Below are positions 13,701 through 22,700 of a DNA stretch of 64,000 bases, piece after piece. Source of the DNA: Euglena gracilis (Eukaryota; Euglenida; Euglenophyceae; Euglenales); contig CP154955.1 in assembly GCA_039621445.1 (NCBI GenBank), forward strand, positions 44,105,540 through 44,169,539. The letters run 5' to 3'. Below the pieces are notes generated by a model. The model did not search any database. It was not told where the DNA came from and saw nothing but the letters and a program-made list of their open reading frames with translations. The translations under genes and the position numbers were made by a program. Position 1 is the stretch's first letter. Each line of letters opens with the position of its first letter.

Positions 13701-16700
13701 ATATGCTTACACCTTTTCCACACACCCCATCCGCAATGGCTGAAGTCAAACATGGCACATCGGGGTGAATGCGCACATGCGCATTCCCTTCTTGTGTCTC
13801 CCCTTGAAGTACCCTGGTAGGAGGTTGCTGCACAGCGCCATGCCAAACAACTCAGCACACAAGGTGGAGGCACAGCCCGGGAGACATACACCCTGCTCTG
13901 GCGGCATCCTCCTGTGCAACGAGACGCCTCTGAAATCGCTGACAAAAAGGCCAGCAGTGCACCATGGGGGTAGCCCTGCCACAATGCTGTGCTGGCACTG
14001 GGTTTAAGAGTGCGAGACAAAGCTCCCCACAACAAAGAGAATGCGCACCTGCGCACTCCCCCTCATGAAATGTGCAGGTGCGCACTCTTGTGGACGCCAA
14101 GCGCTGCTCCCCTCCTGCTTTTCTGCAGATAAAATCACAGCCAGCCAGCGAAGGAATAGCCTCAAGAGTGCGCACGTGCGCATTCTTGTGGATCATGAAA
14201 CCTCGGAGAGGAGCCATTTTATGTTGTTTGTGAGGCTGTTCGGGAGGGTGTAATCTGTGGCAGAAAGGGTTGAAGCGGGACTCTGCTCCGTAGCTTTCAA
14301 AACCAAAGGAAAGGAGTGCAAACCAGCCCCCCTTCCATACCCAGCACCCCATCCCAAACGTCACACCTGAACACAGGTGGTCCCACATGGTGATGTGCCG
14401 TGGTGCCTATGAGAAGGCACATGCGGAGCGGACGGCATGCGCCACTGGAGGGATGTTGTGCCTCCATGTGTCAAGGAGGGGTGCAGTGCACCGTGTGGAA
14501 TGGCAAACAGCATGCAGCCTGAGGAGGGTAACGAGCCCTCTCCTACAGGCATGTTGTGTGGATTTAAACCCACCCTCTCCACCACTCTCTGAATGAAGAC
14601 TACACGCACACACCAAACATTGACTAGTGCCCCCTAGTGCCCTGCTTCCAACACAGGGCACAGAAACTCCCCTCCACTTTAACCGTATAGACCACAGTGC
14701 CCCCTTCCCACAACCTCCCCTGAGAGCCATAATTACTGTCCAAAACTTCAGGAAAAGGCCGGGACGGAGAGGGGGGGGGGTGAATGCGCACCTGCGCATT
14801 CACTGGGTACCACAAAACAGAGGGGACAGCGACAGGTAGAACGCCTTCACCGGACGAGGGTGCCGCCCCAAAAAACAGCGTTTCGTGTCGCACCGGCTTC
14901 GTTTGACGAGGTGTTTACCCCTGCAGGCGGAGGTCAAAAACAGGTCTCCCAAAAATGAAAAAAGTCGGATTCCTCAAAAAAAGTCCTCGGACGCTGGAAG
15001 TCGTGGTACACATTCCCACTTGATGACCTCGACTTGACTGGTGCACCGCCCCGTCAAGTGATGGCAACCAGGGGTTTTTTTAAGACCGGGGGGGGGAGGG
15101 GGGGGTCTCCCCCCACCCACCCACCCCCTGGGCCCCCCCGGGGGGGGGGTCCCGGGGGACCCACAAAAAATGGCCGAAAAATCGCAAAAAATGCTAAAAA
15201 TAGCATTTTTTTCGGCGCCTGCGGCACCGAAAAGTATATCCCACCCCCCTCCGGGGGGACCCCCCCCCCCGGGGGGGGGCTCGGCCGTCCCCCCCCACCC
15301 TACCCCCCCCCCCCGGGGGTCCACGACTAAAAAAACCCCTGATGGCAACACACTTGGTCACAAAAGAATGCGCAGGTGCGCAAAAAACCACCAGTGAAAA
15401 GCGCATTCCCGGCCGTCTAAGGCACTGCCCCCTTATTTGGGGGGGTTAGCGTGTTGGGCAAAATCTGGTACAAAAGTCGGACAATTTCTCGACGAGAGCG
15501 TACATTTCAACACAAGAAAGGAGTTACACACTTGGATATCATAGCATTCAACTGATCCACTTTGCGATGAAGCTGATGCTCAATCCCTTGCATGTCGCCG
15601 GCCACCAATTTCGACCTTGAGCTTAGGTCTGCGAGCTGGATGTAAAGAATGGGGTTGACCAACACGCAGAAAAATCAGTCAATCCTTCACAACACCCACT
15701 TGAATGATTGACCAAGCAGAAAAAGAAAGCAACGAAAAAGAATCTGACGACACAAAATTCTATCACCATCATTATTTAATCATCATGATCATTTTTCATT
15801 TTTTTTCGTCATCAACATTTTTATCATTTTATCATTAATTTGTCATCATTTAAAAAAATTATTTCTCATTTAAAAAGAAATTCAATTCAATTCACTTTCT
15901 TATTCTCGACGCAGCCTCGGCAGCTGAACGCGACACTGCTGTGTGCAATATGTGCCAGGTTTCTTCTCCTCGAGAAGCAGTTCTTTCTCCCAAGTGGCGT
16001 CAATTCGGCGGCCCACCTGGGCGTGGAGCAGGGCCTTCTTCCGCCTCAGCCGCTCCTCCTCGTCCTTCGTCAGCTCCTGGGAGTGCAGCGCGTGCAACAC
16101 GCACGCCTTCTCCCGCTCCCGCGCCGCCGCCTCCCGCACAGGATTCAACCTCCGGGCAGGTGGGGATGGGTGGGTCGGACCCCCCCCATTCAAATGCGAT
16201 AGGTGTCACACCCCAGAGGGCCCAAAAGTGAGTCCAAAAAAGTGCGCACCACCCCCAAAAGCAACTTTTCAATGAACTCATTCAAAATAACTTTGGCTTC
16301 TTTTGGCCACTTTTTTGTGGTCATTGTGGACCACTTTGGCCACTTTTGGCCAATTTGGGCTGTATTTGGCAATTAAGACCACTTTTGGCGGTTTGAATGC
16401 ATTTTTGCTTCATTCACACCAACTTTTGGCTGCTTCTGATTATTTTTGCGCATTTGTGGCCATTGTAGGTCACTTCTGACTGCTTCTATCAAATTTTTGT
16501 TCATTTTTGGCCACTTTTGGCCATTTTGTGGCCACTTGCACAGATTCGGTGACCATTGGTACAGATTTGTTGAGATCTGGTGGAAAAACCAGGTGATTTG
16601 GGCCAAAAATACCTAAAAATGACCAAGTTCACTCAAAATCCTTTTTATTGCACTTTTGTAATTGATGGGCGTTTTTGCGGGCGTTTTTCTCTCATTCAGT

Positions 16701-19700
16701 CATTTTAGGTTGTATCTGATTCCTTTCACGTGGTGCCACGCAGTGCACGCGGTGCACACGGTCCTGCACGCGGTGCAAAGCCCGCGGTGCGGAAGCATCC
16801 CCCTTGTGCTGAACCCTGGTCCCGGCCCAGCTCCGCGCCGGTCCGCTCCTCCTCGGCGATGCTGGCCGCGACGGAGGTGGTGTGCTCCTGCATGTTGGCC
16901 AGGAAGAGGGTGAAGTTCTGGAGGTCCCGCCTTGGGGGGGGGGGGCAACATGGACCTCGAAAAAAATGTGACGCAAAAAGAGAAGGCAAATTCGGATAAT
17001 GCAGTTTGTCAGGATCTTGCAAAAATGTCAAAACATGCCATTTCACAATTTTAGGAGCGTCGCGGGGGCAGGTGCGGAGGGAGGGCAATGCACACAGCAA
17101 AGAGGGGCAGGAGGTGTGTCCTTGGTGGGCCGAATGGCTCGTGCCCCAAGCAGCAAAGAGCCTCACTTTTCAGAGAAACTGCCAGGCTTCTGTTTTTTTC
17201 CCCCTTCCTTCTTTTTCTCCTTTCGGCCCTCCCTTTTGGTGAGACCCCCCCAAAATCGAGCCAAAACCATTTTTCCTGTCCTTCCCAACGGAAGCCAAAC
17301 CCAAGCCTCAGGGCCTGGGACCCCGCCAGACCCGTCCTGAACCCAACCCCCTTGTGCGTCTTCCGAGTTAAAAAGAGGCTCATCGCATAATCGACTGGGA
17401 AGACAGATAACGAATTAACACGACGATTTCGCAAAAAAATGAGGGAAAAATCAGCCAAAACAAAATAAGAATCACAACAACAAATAAAATAATTAAGGAC
17501 AAATGTAATAAAATGGTGATCCGGCAAAACAAACAATATATCACCAATAGGGAAGGGTTACGGTCCGTGGGAGGAGTCTCTCGAGCCTCCTTGAACGTGT
17601 TCAAACGACATTCGAGGAGGATCTCGAGCCTCCCCAAATGTTGTTCGAATTCGGGGAAAACTGGGGGAACGTATAAAATGATTTCCAGCAAACGTTGAGG
17701 TCAAGGGCTCAAACATTTCATCAGAACAATTCATTGGTTATCATGAGAATCCGAAAATATCGTGCCACCGGAAAATTTGCAGGATGCTGTCTCATGAAAA
17801 TGGGACGTCTCGAAAGCACACATCCCGGAAAGTTTTTGGGCTGGGACGTTTGCGTGCCGTTTGTCCCATGCCCAATGCCCCTGGGATGCAGCCCCCCCCC
17901 CCCCCCCGCCACCTATACCCCCCCCCCATGAGGTCGACCACCAAACCGGATCCCCCCCGGGGTCAGAGGTGGGGGGTTTAATCACCAGCACCGCAATGAA
18001 GCACAAACACTGCTGGCGCCCTTGGGGGGCACACCGGAGCGTCTCACATTCCTGCTGGAAACTTGTCAACTCATCCGAATACTTCGCTGGCAGAGCGGCC
18101 AACGGTAGCCCACATGATAAGAGAGGCATTCGAAGGCTGCAGACAGGCTTCAAATTTTCCGGGCTGTCTTGGTGGGTTGGGACTGTTGGGGCCACAGACA
18201 GAAATCGGCTGAAATTTCTGAAAAGCTGAAATTGCCGGGCGGCTTAAGCGTATGTCTTTTTGAGCACCTGGGGGGGGAGTTGCTGGGCTGAAGCTTCCAC
18301 ATTGGGTGCGGCTAAACTCCAAATTGGGCAACTGCCAAAAACCCAACGAACCTGCAAACCGCCTTTCCAACAAATGGCCTGCGAAAACACCCAAACACAG
18401 CCTGCCACACTCCTCCCTGGTGTGCGAAACTGGCGATTTGAGGGCGAAACCGAGCAGATGGGCCAACGCCCGCGGCCGGGGCCGTGCGCCGCGCCCGGCC
18501 ACCCTGGCCCGGAGCTCCTGCACCTGCTCCGCCATCCGGCCCATTTGCTTCTGGGACGCTGCAGTGTGGGCCATGTGGTCCCTGAACGGCGGGGACGATG
18601 GGCAGCGGGGGAAAGCCGAAGTCGGGGCCAGGGGTTTTCTCAAGGATCCCCCCAAGGGGGGAAAGGGGGGGGGGTCCCGCGGGCTGGCTGGAAGAGGGTG
18701 CTGGCTGCACCCCCCCCCCCAGGGGGTAGGGGCGCCGGCCGGCTGGGAGCTGGACCCGGTGGGTGCCTCCCCCCAAAAAGCCCGAAAAAGCCCAAAACCA
18801 GCTGGGTTGGCATTTCTTCAACCAAAATTTGGAGGTGAAACCCCCAAAACCACCCAAAAATGCCATCTTTTTGGCTGGTTTTGTCACCGTTTATCTAAAA
18901 CTATCGGCGCAAAGCGCCGAATATTTTTTTTTTGGTCCAGCTCGGCTTCATTTCTACCTTTCACCTCAATGAGGTTTAATTAAATACCCCCTGTGCGACT
19001 CTTTTCAAACAGCGCAGGTGCGCGCGATTGTGCTGTGCGATGTGTGCACGCCGTTCAGGGCTGGTGGTTTCTAGCGCTGCCAGTCCCCGAACTGCGGACG
19101 GTCTGGGGGTTTCTTTGGCGTAAAGCTCAAAAAATGCCAATTTTTTTGGCCGTCTAACATATTTGGTATCAAAAATCAAATTTGTTTAGAAATAAAACGA
19201 AATTGGATGTCGCTGGTGCACGAAAAAGAGGTGCATGATCCCTCATTTTTTTTCGTCAAAATTATGCAGAATTTCGGACATTCTCGTCTTATTCCGCATA
19301 TTCAAAAAATTCGTCTTGAGGCTGATTTCGGTTCATTCAAACCAGAACGCTTCTGTGCCCCTACATAACCTGTCACGTAATTGCTGAGCGTTTCTCGAGC
19401 TTCCTTCGCCTTGTGGCAGAAAGATCGTCCCCTGAAAGCGGCTCCTCTCCCTCCATTTTTCACAAACCCACAAACCGCACCGCGACGGACGCGGAACGCG
19501 CGGCCTCACCCCGCACCTCACTTGGCGCTCCATGTTCTGGAGCAGGTCCAGCTCCATCCGCCGCCAGTCGTCCAGGCCCTGCTGTGCCGTGCCGTACATC
19601 CCGGCGACCCACGCGTGGAACTGCCGGGGCCCGTCAGTGGCGGCGCTGCGGGCCCTGGGATGGGGCGAGGGGCCACCGTTGGCAGACCAATGATGTGTGG

Positions 19701-22700
19701 CGGGGCCCAGAACATTTCCCAGGCGGCGCCGGTCGGAATCTGCATGGGCGACACACACATGGGCGACACACACATGGGCGACATGAGAAATACTCGAGGC
19801 AAATGGGTTTCTTACAGTTACAGTGCCAGGCACCATCAACATGATAAAAAAAATCGACGCATCCACTCAATTCTTTTAGCACGGCCTCAGCCCTGAAAAA
19901 AGAAAACATGAACAACAAACCCCATTTCTTGAATTTGTGACAAAAGGCTTACCTCGCCCAGGATGGGGCAAGGTAAGCTCCAGCACCCTGTAGCCGAACC
20001 CAAGCTTCCAAACCCATATGCCACTTGTGCACACCTTTCCGCGAGGGCCTCATCTTCGTCGGCTTTGATCTTCTCCGCGAGCCAAATGATGGCCCCAAAC
20101 ATGGTGTGCCACGTGAGGGGCGTGATTTGGATGACCCTGGGGAGGGCCGGTCGCCAGACCTCCATCGCAGCAGCAAGAGGGCGCACTGCTGGTGTGGAGG
20201 CGTCTGACTTAGACGGCCAGGAATGCACTTTTCTTGTTGAGTCACAAAATTCTGGCAGTTTTAATGAAAATGCACATCCGCGCATTTTGGAAGCGGTGTG
20301 CGCAGGTGCGCATTCCGAATGGTTGTGTGCCTCTTCCAGACTGGGGCTAAACACCACAAAAATGAGCTGTTTGGATGTTGCAAGACCACAGGGACCACCC
20401 CCTTGAAACCGCTTCAACCAGGAATCATGCTGTTTCACGACGACTGTGGTACAATGTGTGGATGGACACACACTCAGCACACTCCACATAACATGTGGAA
20501 CACGGGCGACACAGGCCAACCTGTGCCCGGGTGTTCCACCTTGTGTTCATCGATGTGTGCTGATGGCTTCCGGGGGCAGGGCCAGGTGAACCTGGGATGA
20601 GCATGGGAAAGAACTCCTTGCAGCCATAGAGACAAAGCCCTCCCAAAGTCGATAGTCAAATGTGTCACTGAGTATCAAGGTCGAAGAATGCACACCTGTG
20701 CATTTTTTTTGGAAACGCAAAAGAATGCGCTGGTGCGCATTTTTTTGGAATAGACACAGGCTGTGGGAAGGGGGAATGCGCACACGCGCATTGATGTTGA
20801 AGGACGCACTGGGTATGGCCTGTTGTTTGCCTGCCTTGAATCCGAGTTGTGCACCGCTATGATGCGGTTTTGGGCTTGCAGACCATGGGTGTGTGAGGGG
20901 GAGATGAACCAACAGAATCACTCCTTGGCAACCATGTCGCTGCACCAGACCACACCTGAAACACGACACCTGCAGCGGCGTGGAAAACCCTGGGCTCCGC
21001 GACAGCAGGTGTCAAGGCACGAATTCATGTCCTTCACTGACAGGGGAACTGCCCCCCTGAAGGTCAAATCGTTGAACAAATTACAATGCGCACCTGCGCA
21101 TTCGACTTCACCCGCTGCAGTCCAGTGCCCAGCCCAGCCTACGCTGCTCCCATGAACGTGTGGAGCACGTCACAACGCACGTGCAACTGTCCCCCACCCG
21201 GGGGAGGTGATGGGCCGGTTGATGCCAGCGTTGTCCGACCCACACGTCCCAGAGCGTGCATGGCAGCACACAACCAATGTCCGCACTGACCAACCTTATG
21301 TTGGGCTGCACTGTGCACAACAATTGGGGTCAACGCAGGGGACTGTGTCTGGTTCCACACACATGGTGCTCGTTGGTTTGGCACCTTGATAGTGAAACAC
21401 GCCTATCATCACCTTCGGCATCATTCCCAAAAACGGTCTGTAAACATGGAATTATTTGACAATCCAAATGGACTCAAAGAAGCAAACACCATTGGTCAGT
21501 CTTGCCCCAAAATTTTTCCAGCCCCTTGAGACCGTGAGTTAGGCACAAGGACATCACAAAAAAAATGACCGATCAACCCAGTAATTCTTCTCGTCCTGCT
21601 TTTTTCTGTGCATTCCACTGTGCCACACCATGGATAATGGATGAGAAAGGGACTTCAGTGCCCGAGGAAATTCCTCAGTGACAGGCACCCTAATTCCCAA
21701 CTGCAGTCAGCAGTCTTTCATGGCATGAGTGAAAAGCCGGTGAATGCGCACATGCGCAAAAAAGCGTCCTGTGCCTTTCTTTAATTACAGCCACACCGTC
21801 GAATATTTTCACTCCCAGGTGGGCATGCAACCACCCACGCCAACTCCCCCGCCAGCCTGGGTTTGAAACCACACGGCTGAAATGTAGACCTCCCTGTGAG
21901 GATCGAATGGTGTACGAGGACGAGGCAGCCGTGGAGCGAAACACGGCAGAGAAGGACCACCACCTGTGGCCTTGTTGGCAACACACATCACCCCCCACAC
22001 AGAACCCTTATTTATCATGAACTCAGAGTCAACGCTCCAACACTGCAAACTACACAACCCTTGGCCGCTGTGAAGACCAGGGAAAGCACATATGCATACA
22101 CCTCCACAATCCTCATCCGCAATGGCTGCAGTCAAACATGGCACATCGGGGTGAATGCGCACATGCGCATTCCCTTCTTGTGTTCCCCCTTAAAGAACCC
22201 TGGCAGGAGGTCGAAGGTAATGGTACCCATTTTGGTACAAGGGGCTGCAGCTGACGGGTGCGCCGCCCCGTCAAGTGATGGCAACACACTTGGCCAAAAA
22301 AGAATGCGCAGGTGCGCAAAAAACCATCAAAAATGAAAAGTGCATTCCCGGCCGTCTAAGTCTGACATGGTAGCCGCAGAAGAATACTTTCGGCAATGGC
22401 AGACAAGTAAATCCATGTAACTAACACCTGCTGACAGTTGATCCCAAGCAGGGGCAAACGAAGCCTGTGCAGATTCGTCCCTGATTTTTGGACGGCTCAA
22501 CACAGAAAGAGGATGCCAAAGAGGGTGAGCATACTTTCTGGCAACAGGAATGGTGTAAGGATACTTCAGGACTCTTTTGAACAGCATCAGCACCATATCC
22601 CCGTCCAGGTTTTCGATTTGTATCTCAGGGTTTGTAAGGTTGAATAGAAACTGCAGGATTGCCATGACTTCACTGAGAAGGAAGAAAAGGAGGCTGTCAT

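Larger units (their letters stand above)
11476..15420. mobile_element. TTAGACGGCC DNA-transposon-like element, copy 1 (nested)
   Basis: Begins TTAGACGGCC and ends GGCCGTCTAA, flanked by GGCACTC (11469-11475) and GGCACTG (15421-15427), a near-perfect 7-bp duplication. The interior matches copy 2 (20209-22359) in long blocks and contains many TGCGCA-type palindromes. It additionally holds a C-run element (13053-13448), a hAT-like element (15069-15341) and about 1.1 kb (roughly 13840-15020) absent from copy 2. No transposase reading frame was recognised, so it appears non-autonomous. Confidence 0.78.
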
